Shown: piece by piece, positions 9,062-18,639 of the stretch
Position numbering within the stretch: the stretch's first letter is position 1
Layout: every line of letters starts with the position of its first letter
Origin: Chara braunii
Taxonomy: Eukaryota; Streptophyta; Charophyceae; Charales; Characeae
DNA: 33,516 nt
Direction of reading: 5' to 3'
NCBI GenBank assembly: GCA_003427395.1
Contig: BFEA01000042.1
Span: forward strand, 1,495,236 to 1,528,751
Made by a program: the position numbers and the translations under genes
The notes under the pieces: model-generated
Told to the model about the DNA's origin: nothing
Databases searched by the model: none
The model's input: the letters and a program-made list of their open reading frames with translations, nothing else

Positions 9062-9414
9062 GGAAAAAGTAGTGACGATGTAATCATTGTGGAGGCGAAG
9101 CCTTGAGGGGAAGAGTTCTCGGTGTATGAAAACAAAAATATCTCACAAATAGAACTTATATCTCTTACGGTACATGCAATGAATCTAAGTGTAATCGAAT
9201 TGTAAATGTAAAGGGTAGGGACAAAGTTATGAAGTACTAAAGAGAGGTGTGAGAAGCAGTAATTGCTAGAAACGATGCAAGATTCGATAGCACGGAGCAT
9301 CTTTATGGTTGAACATTATTTGAAATGTGTAACAAACGACCAAATGTAAAATAGTAATAAGGTAATATGATAAAAAATTACGAATTTTGATTGTCTACGT
9401 GGTAAACTTGCAGG
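9062..9414. other. AT-rich intergenic spacer
   Basis: No gene is visible. The last bases before the next ATG read ACTTGCAG-GATGG, a good match to a 3' splice acceptor, so this spacer may end in a 5' leader intron. Confidence 0.4.
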
Positions 9415-10141
9415 ATGGAAGACGGTCAACCAAGCTCACAAGGAAGCGGATCCCCTCATCAAGCGCCGTCGACAATTGAGGATCTGATTATTTTAGGGAC
9501 TAACATTTGGTCGGTCGATATCATCGAAGAATTTGAGAATTGTGGTCACATGAATGTCGAAGAAGAAGTTGGGCCTGATGGAGAGCTTCTGTCGATCATG
9601 GGTATCGTAAACGGAGAGGAGACAGTTGTCGTCAACAAAGGATCGAATGTTTGGTACCTGTACACTACGTTGGATGAAGCGAGCGTCATTATGTCGACAA
9701 ACGACGTTGTGGATCCTTTGGAGATGATAGCAAACTGGAGGGAGGTATGTAAGAAACACGACTGGGATGCGAAAGACAAATTTGAACAAAAAGTGGCGTT
9801 GCATCGGGAGAAAAGCATTGCTCGCACCGGTTATGATGGACTACTACGGTCGAATCCGAATATGGAACAGAGGCAAGGCCGTAGTGACAGCAGTGAAGAT
9901 CACCGGCACGACAATGAACGTGTTGTTCACTGCTCGGGAAGAATTTTGGGACCCTGAAGGTTCATGCAAACTCGAGCAGTTTCGGAATCGGTTAGAAATC
10001 GATGCGGCACTTAGGAACGAGGTAGTGTTCAGAGTTGACAGTTTGGTGCATGCGCAAATGCACCACCTTTATGATAAATGTGAGGAGATTGTAATCACAG
10101 TCAAGCACAGAAGAGGTGACACAGATGAAGTGATTCGTTAG
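9415..10141 (+). CDS. Unrecognised gene, probably frameshifted
   Basis: The first frame opens at ATG 9415 (MEDGQPSSQG) and runs to 9957; a second frame that looks like its continuation ends with TAG at 10139-10141. The crossover is likely near 9830-9870, where both frames give plausible peptide. The N-terminal half is acidic, with IWSVDIIEEFENCG and NWREVCKKHDWDA; the C-terminal half has GKAVVTAVKITG and CEEIVITVKHRRG. No known domain is recognised. NWRE..DWD resembles NWRESDWDI in the diverged member at 4556, and VKITGTTM resembles YITGRTL of copy 2, so it may be a distant relative of the cluster. That link is weak. Alternatives are two overlapping genes or an intron. Confidence 0.45.
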
Positions 10142-10716
10142 CAGCAATATCATCGATCGGAACAGAAAGAAGTGTCGTTAGTGGGCGGCACGCGAGAGAT
10201 CGTCATAGACTGTCCGTACTGTGAAAGTCTGAAGCACGGAAGGTACTTTTTACCTCTTATCCTTCGCGGGACACATGATGGCAGCCGGTAGCATAGTAGG
10301 TTTGTAATAGCCGACAAGTATTTCAGACATTGAAAGTCATTTTGTGAGAGCAATGAGGAGGAGGTAAACTGATCAACATTTTCACAGTTATGTATTATTA
10401 GTTTTATAGTGTTTTTTTTTTTTCGTTTTTTTCTCGTGGTGTGAAACAACTTATATTTGAAATACGAACAATGTTTCCAACTTTGATGGTCGAGGTGAAT
10501 GTGGACGTATGCGCCGATTGAAAAAACTGTGGGCTTATTTATTCTTTCATCTTCGATATGTGACAAATGACAATAGTAATGCTTTCAAAATGTTGCATTG
10601 ACTTGGGAACTTCATGTTTTCAAATATTTAATGATTGTACGTGATCGATGTTGCAGGGCTATAGCGATCGATAATAACAAAAGGGGAAAAAAGAAGAGGA
10701 TGAATCATTTACAAAA
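10142..10716. other. AT-rich intergenic spacer
   Basis: No gene or repeat is recognised. A run of T lies near 10413-10423. GTTGCAG-GG at 10650-10658 could be a splice acceptor for the following gene. Confidence 0.35.
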
Positions 10717-11136
10717 ATGGCAACCATCACTCGAATTGCAGTGCTTGCGGGGGCAGCGGTTACCACATCCGGCGGAGCATTTCCATATGAATACGAGTCG
10801 ATAATCAGATGTGAAGTTCTTGGATGCAAGCTATTTGTTGTTGTCGTAAGGTTCACTGATATTAACGTATACGACGTGCGCATTTATGAGAGAAGAGGCC
10901 AACAGGCACCAGACCGTGACGTTGCACAATGCCATGAAACAGATGTGCAAGTCCTCGAAGAAGAAAAAGCGGCATTGTTACGTCAGGGCATGACACTTGG
11001 AGGCTGGTCAACTTTCACAACAGAGTTTGAAAGCATGCCTGCTCCGCCTATCCCCGAATGCATGTTAGATGGATCGCATGATGACAGAATGTGGATTCCA
11101 ATCGTCGATGCAGTAAATAGGATACGTCGATCATAG
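10717..11136 (+). CDS. Small unrecognised gene (139 aa)
   Basis: The start ATG at 10717 sits in AAAATGGC, a good eukaryotic initiation context. The product opens MATITRIAVLAG, has a hydrophobic strand CKLFVVVVRF, a charged centre with LEEEKAALLRQG, and a C-terminus rich in Met, Pro and acidic residues. I recognise no domain. VLEEEKAALLRQG...WSTFTTEF occupies the position of the VEEKVSDIRD...FVRMKYISVF segment in copy 2 and could be a remote match, but this is speculation. It closes the plus-strand cluster; satellite-like DNA follows. Confidence 0.45.
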   Translation: MATITRIAVLAGAAVTTSGGAFPYEYESIIRCEVLGCKLFVVVVRFTDINVYDVRIYERRGQQAPDRDVAQCHETDVQVLEEEKAALLRQGMTLGGWSTFTTEFESMPAPPIPECMLDGSHDDRMWIPIVDAVNRIRRS

Positions 11137-11199
11137 GCATACTGNAAAGTCTAGAATTTNTAGCTCAAGGATGCGAACATGTAAACAACGTGCAGCGAC

Positions 11200-11975
11200 A
11201 AGGAGGTGGTGGTTCGATATTCTAAGACATGATGTGGAAGTAAGATGAGTTATCGATATTTTATGTATAACCGAGCAAATAATTTCAATTATGTGCAAAC
11301 CTACANNNNNNNNNNNNNNNNNNNNNNNNNNNNNNNNNNNNNNNNNNNNNNNNNNNNNNNNNNNNNNNNNNNNNNNNNNNNNNNNNNNNNNNNNNNNNNN
11401 NNNNNNNNNNNNNNNNNNNNNNNNNNNNNNNNNNNNNNNNNNNNNNNNNNNNNNNNNNNNNNNNNNNNNNNNNNNNNNNNNNNNNNNNNNNNNNNNNNNN
11501 NNNNNNNNNNNNNNNNNNNNNNNNNNNNNNNNNNNNNNNNNNNNNNNNNNNNNNNNNNNNNNNNNNNNNNNNNNNNNNNNNNNNNNNNNNNNNNNNNNNN
11601 NNNNNNNNNNNNNNNNNNNNNNNNNNNNNNNNNNNNNNNNNNNNNNNNNNNNNNNNNNNNNNNNNNNNNNNNNNNNNNNNNNNNNNNNNNNNNNNNNNNN
11701 NNNNNNNNNNNNNNNNNNNNNNNNNNNNNNNNNNNNNNNNNNNNNNNNNNNNNNNNNNNNNNNNNNNNNNNNNNNNNNNNTAACAAAGCAAATGTTTTCG
11801 ATTATGTCTAAACCCTAAACACAAATGCATGTGACTGGAAAGCGGGTGGCGGTTCAATATTGTAAGACATGGTGTGGAAGTCAAATGAGTTATCGATATT
11901 TTATGTATAACCGAGCAAAGATTTTTGATTATGTGGAAACCTACACATAAATGCATGCGATTGGAAAGTGGAAAA
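11200..11975. repeat. Tandem 127-bp repeat interrupted by the gap
   Basis: A unit with landmarks GGTGG-GGTTC-ATATT, TAAGACATG, GAGTTATCGATATTTTATG, CCGAGCAAA, ATTATGT and AAATGCATG occurs before the gap (11205 to the gap edge) and twice after it. The GCAAA landmark at 11788 recurs at 11915, giving a period of 127. The GGTTC landmark at 11205 recurs at 11845, 640 bases away, close to five periods. Confidence 0.75.
11306..11780. other. Assembly gap (475 N)
   Basis: The bases are all N. The same repeat flanks both sides, so the missing sequence is most likely more copies of the 127-bp unit. Any open frame across it is meaningless. Confidence 0.95.
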
Positions 11976-12079
11976 AAAAAAAAAAATCTTGCATTTTGAT
12001 AAACCATTTCACCAATGTTTCTGTAGAAGAAAAAAAAAATGCAAAAAAATATGCCTTTTATAGAACAAAATGTCAAAAC

Positions 12080-12515
12080 ATATGAAATAAAGTGAAATTA
12101 GAAAACAAGTTTTGTGATAAATGAACGAGTACTATACAAAAGAAGGAAACAGGATTGAAAAATTATGAAGTTTGCAATGAAAAAATATAAATAGCTGCCA
12201 AGAAGAGTTAGTGACTTCAAAGAAATGAGAGAAAACAAGTGTCAGATTGATAATAATATTTCAAGGTATCCCCCGAATATAGATATAAATGTACAAAAAT
12301 CAAAACGAAAGAGAAAAAATCAAGATAGTTATGTGAGAAATGTATGAATAGTATACAAAATAAGAAAAAAGTAGGCTGAAATTATAGAATTTGAAAAAAA
12401 AAAGCGTAGTACTCCCCAATAAAAGGTACATACTTCAAAAAAATGAGAGAAAACAAGTGGTGGATACACACTAAATTTTCAAGGCATCCCCCGAATTCGG
12501 AGGGTTGAAAAAGAT
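12080..12515. repeat. Diverged 218-bp tandem pair, AT-rich
   Basis: Two successive units share CTTCAAA-AAATGAGAGAAAA, ACAAGTG, TTTCAAGG and ATCCCCCGAAT in order. The CTTCAA landmark at 12215 recurs at 12433, 218 bases on. The rest is A/T-rich and diverged. No coding content. Confidence 0.6.
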
Positions 12516-13333
12516 AAAAACACGAAAAAATGCTTGAAAAAATGACTTTCAATTTCGCGCAAAAAATAACATATGAACGTTTTAACGAAATCGCAGTTAA
12601 AAGGGAAGCACCCGCCCATGAGGTCCGTCTGCAAAACACCGCTCAGCCATCTTGTCACAATAGTCAGCCACCCTTGCAGCCGCTATAACAGACAGCACTC
12701 ACGCACCAAAGAGCGATGCTACCATCTCCCCCTCCCACCACCATAACCAACAGCTACCGCCCGGCGACATGCAAAGACCGCCAACCGGATGTTCGCAACG
12801 CACGGTGGTGCTGCCACCATCGCTCCCACCCGACGCCATGGTCGACGACCATCCCACGGAGTGCACCGACGACTTCCCGCCAAAATTTCCATCGCGTCGT
12901 GCGGCACACTCAGTACCGTGAAGGGCGGTGCGGCGCTCACGGCAGCGCCCGCCTCCCCGCCCTGCATTCGATTATTTCTGGTTGTAGTCTGTGTAGTTTG
13001 TTGTCCTGACCCAGTTTGAATAGACTTAGTAGGGATACCCCCCTCGGGTGTCTGTCCACTATGTTGCCAACCCATTGGGGCTTTCCTCGAATTGTCACCC
13101 TGTTACTCTCGTGCATGTTGGGACCTTTGAGTAGGATCCGGACCCAATCCAAAAGGATCATTTCGATCATTTCTTCAAGTGTTTTTGCCGAATGGCGGCA
13201 GTAGCATAGCTTTGTTCACATAACTTCTGCGTAGAGTCAGCCTTCTGACAACTGATCTCAGATGTCCCCTATCCTGATTATTCCTCTTTTAACCCATCCT
13301 CACCATGGAGTATCCATACAATGTGGAGATTGA

Positions 13334-13732
13334 CTAGGGGTTCTTTATCCATCTGTTGTTGAAAAGGGGTTGCTGACAGACTTCCTCCCATCTCTCTAGA
13401 GGGGATTTGTCTGGGAGAGGCAGTTTCCGCCAGATTTTCGATAAATTGGGCCAGAATGCGTCCCTCCTTATATCTTCTCTCCTGCTTGGCGATCTGAGTC
13501 TGATGCCCGTGGTTGGTCGGGGGTGGTTGCTCCCTTGCGGGATAGTCCATAACCTATTTTCCAACCACGTCATTGGGTCGATATCAGATGGGGTGGCGGG
13601 GGTTAATCTCGCTATTTGCTCTAGAGCCACGGCTGCCCATGGGGTTTGTGGGTTGAAGATCAGTCTTTTGATCCATCGAACTTCGAGTGCTTTGGTCTGT
13701 GTGGTTGGGTTAATGATCTCCAACCCTCCCAA
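13334..13732 (-). pseudogene. LINE C-terminal fragment
   Basis: The opening GGLEIINPTTQTKALEVRWIKRLIFNP followed by a Trp and Pro is the segment after the RT thumb in L1-like plant elements. The remaining 100 residues are less conserved and end with PLFNNRWIKNP. Lies in the expected position downstream of the RT, but reached only through further frame changes. Confidence 0.75.
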
Positions 13733-14148
13733 GGACTTGGGCGGATTATTGACTGGTATGTCACTCTGCTAATCTTATTTGTGTAATCGTAGTTGCCTCT
13801 CTATAGATATGCAGTTGCTTGTCTCTAGAGGAGTCGGAGATCGGCCTTGTCCAGTGCCCAGATCGCAAATCTGTAACAGAGAGACGTGAGGACCATATTG
13901 TTTATCACGAGCACTCGACCAAGAAGGGATGTGTGTTTGTCTTTCCATGCTGCCAGTTTCTCTAGAGCCGGTTGGGACACCCATTCAATTTTGGTGGTAG
14001 GTCTACCTTTTTCTATGAGGGAAACACCCAGAATACAAATGGAGGCCTCGATAGGCAGCCATTTGACTCGTGAGAGTTTTGGGGGTCTAACCCCCTGATG
14101 GTGGATCCATCATCCCAAGGTCTTGTTACCCCAGTTGCTTTTCATGTC

Positions 14149-14382
14149 TTAAAGTGCGCAAAATTTGTCCATCATGGCTTGGATTTCTTTTAAGTTTTCT
14201 TTGTTTGCCTTCACCATGAGAAAAATATCATCTCCGAAGAGCGAGCAGACCGGGATGCCCTCTTCCGGAATTGAGGCCACATGGATTCTTTTGATGTTCT
14301 TGTGTGCTCTCAGGTTGGCAGCTAGCGCTTCCATGATGATGACAAAAAGGAAGGGGCCAATCGAGTCCCCTCGCCTTACCAA
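14149..14382 (-). pseudogene. LINE RT palm domain fragment
   Basis: RRGDSIGPFLFVIIMEALA followed about 30 residues later by SLFGDDIFLMVKANKENL is the palm core with the paired catalytic Asp. The FADD motif common to plant L1-like elements reads FGDD. The codons upstream are interrupted by TAG just before CLVRRGD. Confidence 0.85.
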
Positions 14383-14580
14383 ACACTACAGGGAAATAAG
14401 TGGGGTCAGGTTACCATTGACTATTACGCGTGTTGTGACATTGTTGTGCAGAATCTTTATCCACCGACGAAAGCTATATTAAAAATTAGGTCTTTCTAGG
14501 CATTTATCTAAGAATAGTCAGTCTACATTATCATAGGCTTTCTTAGAGTCTATGAAAATGACAGTTGCATTATGCCTGGA

Positions 14581-14955
14581 CTAGCGAGAAAGCTTTATGA
14601 ATTCATTGATGAGAATAATATTATCTTGTATATTCCTTCCATCTATGAACCATGTCTGTGTTGGATGTATTATGTCCGCTATTACCTTTATTAATCGGTT
14701 GGCCAGAGCCTTGACTGTCATTTTATAGACCACGGTGCGGAGGGTAATAAGTCGATAGTTCCGTATACTATTTATGTCTTTCCTTTTGTAGAGTAGGGTT
14801 AGCACGCGTTGTCCCACAAATTCGCCCATCCTCCCTGATGTCCATACTGCGTGATAGAAATCTATCAAATCATGGGCCAAGAAGTCCCAGAGCGCTTTCC
14901 ATAATTCCTTTGGGAGGCCATCAATGCCCGGGGTCTTCTCATTTTCCATCAGCAT
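14581..14955 (-). pseudogene. LINE RT finger domain fragment
   Basis: This is the longest open piece of the relic (124 codons). PGIDGLPKELW, LLYKRKDINSIRNYRLITL, VVYKMTVKALANRL and IHPTQTWFIDGRNIQDNI are standard non-LTR retrotransposon RT blocks. It ends at a TAG that replaces a sense codon directly before the strand holding the first catalytic Asp. The frame is the same as that of the palm fragment at 14149-14382. Confidence 0.85.
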
Positions 14956-14999
14956 GAGGGCTGTGAGGATCTCATCTTTAGTGAGGGGTTGAGTTTATA

Positions 15000-15835
15000 A
15001 CAATCATCCTTACAATTTAAAAACCGAGACACTTTTTTAACAAAAAAAAAGAAAGTCTGGGTCTATGCATTTATGGGTAAAAAAAAGAAGGTTGGGGTCT
15101 GAAACAGGGCCTTATGCCTGAATTCTGAACTTGGGCCTCTTCTCCCTTTTTTTTTTGTGGGAACATGCTCCATTCTATTCATGGGGAGCAGCATGTGTTG
15201 GGAACCGGTGTCGGGGCAAATACCCATTATACCCTGACAAAGGTATTTGCCAGGGTTTTTCAACGTCGGACGCTGTCTGACTCTTTCGTTGGATTGAAGG
15301 ACGTGATGAGACTGACGTTGTCAAAAAATTATTCAGACCTGATCCATGACTGAGAGACTAAAAGTTTTCGGACTTTAGTCACGCATGTGGCGTCCGGGAG
15401 TGGTGGATATGAATGGCAATGCTTAGTTTTTTTTGGAGCCACAGGAATGTGCGGACATGGGAACGTTAAAGTTAGACCTATATTATCTAAAGTAGCAGCC
15501 GCGCGATTCAGGGCCTAAGTAGAGGGAACGCCGGGTATAGGATAGTGATGCGACAGAGATGGGTCACATGTTTTATTGGGCCGTGACATTTTATTCCGCG
15601 CTAGGGCCCGACCCCGGAGTCGCGGATAAAAATGGTTAACCTATCAAGCTTACCAGACTAGGCCCTGTCGGGTAGGCTGCGGGGCATCAACCTTGAAGTA
15701 GGCAGGTAAAGCACACAAGACCGGCAAGCAAAGCCTGCAAGGTCTTGGGCAGGGGAGGTCTGCTGAGCCACAGGCTGGGGGCAGCCTACTTCGCGCAACC
15801 GTTCAAATACAAGGGTTGTTGTTTCTAATCTTGTG
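15000..15835. other. Gene-free stretch with small hairpins
   Basis: No gene is seen. A 10-bp inverted repeat GGCAAATACC/GGTATTTGCC lies at 15215-15224 and 15242-15251, and GACTAAAAG/ACTTTAGTC around 15355-15380 can also pair. Confidence 0.4.
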
Positions 15836-15915
15836 AAAAGAGGTAGCCTAGTAGGTAAACGCACTAGACTGCTATGTCGGAGATGCAGAGGACAAATCTG
15901 ACTGTGTCCAACTCG
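15836..15915 (+). mobile_element. tRNA-like SINE candidate
   Basis: TAGCCTAGTAGGTAAAC at 15844-15860 matches a Pol III A box (D-arm), and AGGACAAATCTGAC at about 15889-15902 is a degraded B box, 29 bases on. CACTAGACTGCTATG between them resembles an anticodon arm. The acceptor stem does not close, so it is not a tRNA gene. No tail or target duplication was located. Confidence 0.4.
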
Positions 15916-15919
15916 GCAA

Positions 15920-17170
15920 GCTCTTTTGGAGTTGGTCATTGCGGAGGAGTATCCCGGTGACCAGGTTGGTCCAACTCCTAAGTGACGCGGCCGAGAGGGT
16001 CCTACCACAATCTATTTTGCCCTATCTAAGAACTTGTGTTACTGATCTTTCCCTGTTCGATTCCATAAGGAAACGGGCGAAATATGGTTGCTCGGTTTCC
16101 CCTCTTCTACCATCTCCGTATCCTCCACACACGGCCTTTTCCCAATAACTCTTCCTACACTAGCTCTTTCACTAACCTGCCACTTCCTATGAAATTGCCC
16201 CACCCCAAAACCTTTACTTGAACCTCTACTCCACTCGATCCTATCGAGATTCGAGTGATGTCTCAATTCTTCACTCCTCACCTTCCCTTCGCCACTGCCA
16301 CGGCGCAACCTTTTTCTTACTAACCTTCTTTTCTACACATCCTCTCCTAAAACTAACTACACAGTCGAGTTCGCCCGGGGTCAAAACCCCCGGACCGCCT
16401 CTCGGCTCGCCCTATTCCATGAAGAATCGAGCGAGCTATGTGTTTCTACCTCTTGCCATAGCTCCTCTCTGCCCTCTCCCCACCTCGCATGCACCTCGAC
16501 GCGGAAAGCGTCCAGATTCTTTTTGTTATTTTCCCTTTACTTCTTTTGCGCCCGTCGCTCCCTGCCTGTTGCTTTGACGCCCAACGCTCGTTCCCTGTCT
16601 CCGTAAGCTCTACGCTCGTCCCTCATCGTTGCTACGCACCCCCACTCTCGACTGTACCCGGTCCCTACTCTGCCTAGGTTCATCCGTTCTTTTCCCTACT
16701 GCGCCGCTACTCCACGTCGACGCCTATCGCCCGCTGCTAATCAGTGTTGCCCGGTACTGCCCGTACCGGTGCTCCGTCTGCGCTATCTCCTCTGTCCGCT
16801 GCTGTCGGGCCAACCTCACATCCGCTCCCCCTTTGCCTGCACTCCAAGGTATCTGGCGCGGGAAGGCGCTCAGATTCCTCTCTTTTTTCCACTACCTCGA
16901 CACCTCGGCTAGCGTGGCTTGGTCCCCCCCCGCTGTCTGGCCACCACTTGCTCCGCCACCGCCTTCGAAGACTCCTACGCCTAGCCGTCCCATCGCCCTC
17001 ACTATCTCCCTAACACCCTTGTCTTCCTCTCCTCCGACGTTGTCTTCAACAGCGATCGGCGCCTCGTGACCGAACAGCTTCCCCTCCGACGGACCGGCGC
17101 CCGGACTCGGGCATTTCGAAACGGGAATAGGAGGACCGCCCCGATTTATACGCGCCCGCTTCCCACTAAG
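15920..17170. other. C-rich gene-free stretch
   Basis: Open frames are long here only because the strand is rich in C and poor in stop codons. Translations are Pro/Ser/Leu-rich without motifs. I see no supportable gene. Confidence 0.4.
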
Positions 17171-17660
17171 GCCAAGCTAAACTCCTTCATACCACTCCAG
17201 CTTTAGCGGGTGTCCCGAAGGACTCGGCCGGGGCGATGCCCCACGATTTCTCGAGACCGGTGCGGCCACCTCTACCTTACCTCAGTGCATGAACCTAGCC
17301 CGCGTCTCGGAATCTATGCGTGCAAGCCTTGCACAGGGGCCAAGCGGATCTTCTCTGTATCACTCCGATTCTAACGGATGTCCCAAAGGACTCTTGGCCG
17401 TGGCAGGTGGCCCACGACGCCTCCAAACGCCACTCAGTCCTTTCCTGCCTCCTCCACGCACGTACGCAGCTCGTTTCCCATCCGGGTTCACCCCTAGCCC
17501 ACCAGCCCTACGCAGCGACTACATAGGCCCCTTTCCCCCGATCTATGCGCATCACCCTGGCGCAGGGGCCATCCGAATCTTCGCTGCATCATACAGATCT
17601 TAGTAGATGTTCCGAAGGGCCTGCACGAGGCAGTGCCCCATGGCAATCCAAAACCCCCTT
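17170..17660 (+). repeat. Diverged tandem repeats, about 170-230 bp
   Basis: Blocks share ATCTATGCG, GCACAGGGGCCA or GCGCAGGGGCCA, GATCTT, GATGTCCCRAAGG and GTGCCCCA in order. ATCTATGCG occurs at 17312 and 17541; TGTCCC-AAGG occurs at 17211 and 17379 with a TGTTCCGAAGG equivalent near 17607. Spacing is irregular, so these are old copies. Confidence 0.5.
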
Positions 17661-17744
17661 GGCCTTTCCACCGGGCCAGCTGGCGGGGAAAAGACACCAT
17701 CCTCAGGCAGGCCTGAACGCCCTGCCCCGTCGTAACTCCCTACC

Positions 17745-17815
17745 CCGGGCTCGAACTCGGCCCGTATTTCAACAGTCCGCGACCGTACTTGCTACTCTAA
17801 GCCCCTAGGCCTATG
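17745..17815 (-). mobile_element. tRNA-like SINE candidate, family member 1
   Basis: On the minus strand TAGCAAGTACGG (17783-17794) resembles an A box and GAGTTCGAGCC (17748-17758) is a good B box. The piece TGTTGAAATAC...GTTCGA-CCC recurs in the element at 23865-23945. The A-to-B distance, 24 bases, is short for a functional Pol III promoter, so this copy is probably deleted. Confidence 0.45.
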
Positions 17816-17879
17816 AATAAAGGCAGGGGGCAAAACAGCGATATAAATTGAAACAAAACCCGAAAATAGAAAGAATACC

Positions 17880-18125
17880 ACCGGAAAAAAAAAAAAAAAA
17901 AAAACCCTAGGCCGCGCGCGGATCCTACTGGCGCTCCTTTGGCCCTGCAACGCGGGCCCATGACCGGGCTCCCCCAACAAAACAAAAAGGGGGTTAATCC
18001 CGCGGGACCCTCAACCCCTTCGCTTCTCGCCGCTCCATTGCTCCCACGCTATCATCCGCTGGCTTCGAACCTCGTACCTCCGCCTCACAAACCCAATGTG
18101 GTAACCAATAGGGCTAAAGCCCAAG
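17880..18125 (-). mobile_element. tRNA-like SINE candidate with T-rich end
   Basis: On the minus strand TAGCCCTATTGGTTACC (18100-18116) is a strong A box and GAGGTTCGAAGCC (18061-18073) a strong B box, 26 bases apart. Transcription would run toward the homopolymer at 17886-17904 (T on this strand), which could act as a Pol III terminator. The length, about 245 bp, suits a SINE. Target duplications were not found. Confidence 0.45.
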
Positions 18126-18388
18126 TCCAAGACTGGCTCGCGCAAAAACCAACATATGGTGATGTGGTGCAGTGCCTTGGCCAGAAAAATGATCTGGGCC
18201 TCGTCTCTGCCTACAACCAAGCCCACGACCATTAAGCCTCCGCACCGGCCTACCCAAACCGCGCCGTAACCGCCGCGCTTACCACGCAAAGTCGCACTGT
18301 CGCTGTCAATGCCGCCGTCGAGGTCGACCTCCGTACACACGCGCAGGTCGCAGGCGAACACATTAGTCAGCGGGACGTACTTTTTTTT

Positions 18389-18639
18389 ATCCCTGCTTGA
18401 TCAGAAGCAAAATCTGGTCGGCGGTCACGTCGACCCTCCAATCATCAACAATTAAAGCGATCACGCGCGCCTCAAAAATTTGCGCGCCCACACACTCTCT
18501 ATTGTGGTCAACCACCCAGTCAACGTAATCACAGACACAGCCGCGCCTAGCGCGATATGCCTGAACTTTAAACCAAAACTTGTTCCTGTCGCTTGCAAAA
18601 AACAGGGCGGATACCCTTGTAAGGGTATTCGCGCCGACA
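18389..18639. repeat. 251-bp direct repeat, left copy
   Basis: This matches 23474-23724 at a constant offset of 5,085 bases with no insertion or deletion and only around ten substitutions, mostly C/T or G/A. Near its end is a palindrome ATACCCTTGTAAGGGTAT. Together the pair look like LTRs or fragments of LTRs around a retroelement, although TG...CA ends and a primer binding site were not identified. Confidence 0.65.

Larger units (their letters stand above)
12937..14999 (-). mobile_element. 5'-truncated LINE reverse transcriptase relic
   Basis: Reading the minus strand, the sequence starts in the RT finger region (KDEILTALMLMENEKTPGIDGLPKELW near 14950), continues with NYRLITL, KALANRL, IHPTQTWFIDGRNIQDN, then FIDSKKAYDNVD (catalytic D), RRGDSIGPFLFVIIMEALA, LFGDDIFL at about 14230 (the FADD box with Gly for Ala), LGVSLIEKGRPTTK, LGRVLVINN, and the tail GGLEIINPTTQTKALEVRWIKRL. 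A last conserved piece, WVGNIVDRHP..SLLSLF, is near 13050. The endonuclease and ORF1 are absent, as expected when LINE insertion stops early. At least four in-frame stops between 14581 and 14385 and later frameshifts make it dead. Confidence 0.9.

Noticed and set aside
11245-12076. Open frames spanning the gap
   Set aside because: Consist largely of N-coded residues.
15658-17069. Pro/Ser/Leu-rich long open frames
   Set aside because: The strand is C-rich and stop-poor; no domain, and the diverged repeats and tRNA-like candidate argue for non-coding repeats.
18011-18361. Minus-strand frame with an RNase H-like look (DLDGGIDSDS, RGGYGAVWV, DEAQIIFLAKAL)
   Set aside because: Its end overlaps the tRNA-like element, the opposite strand is also open with a plausible-looking peptide, and no neighbouring pol domain supports it. 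A structure or profile search would decide.
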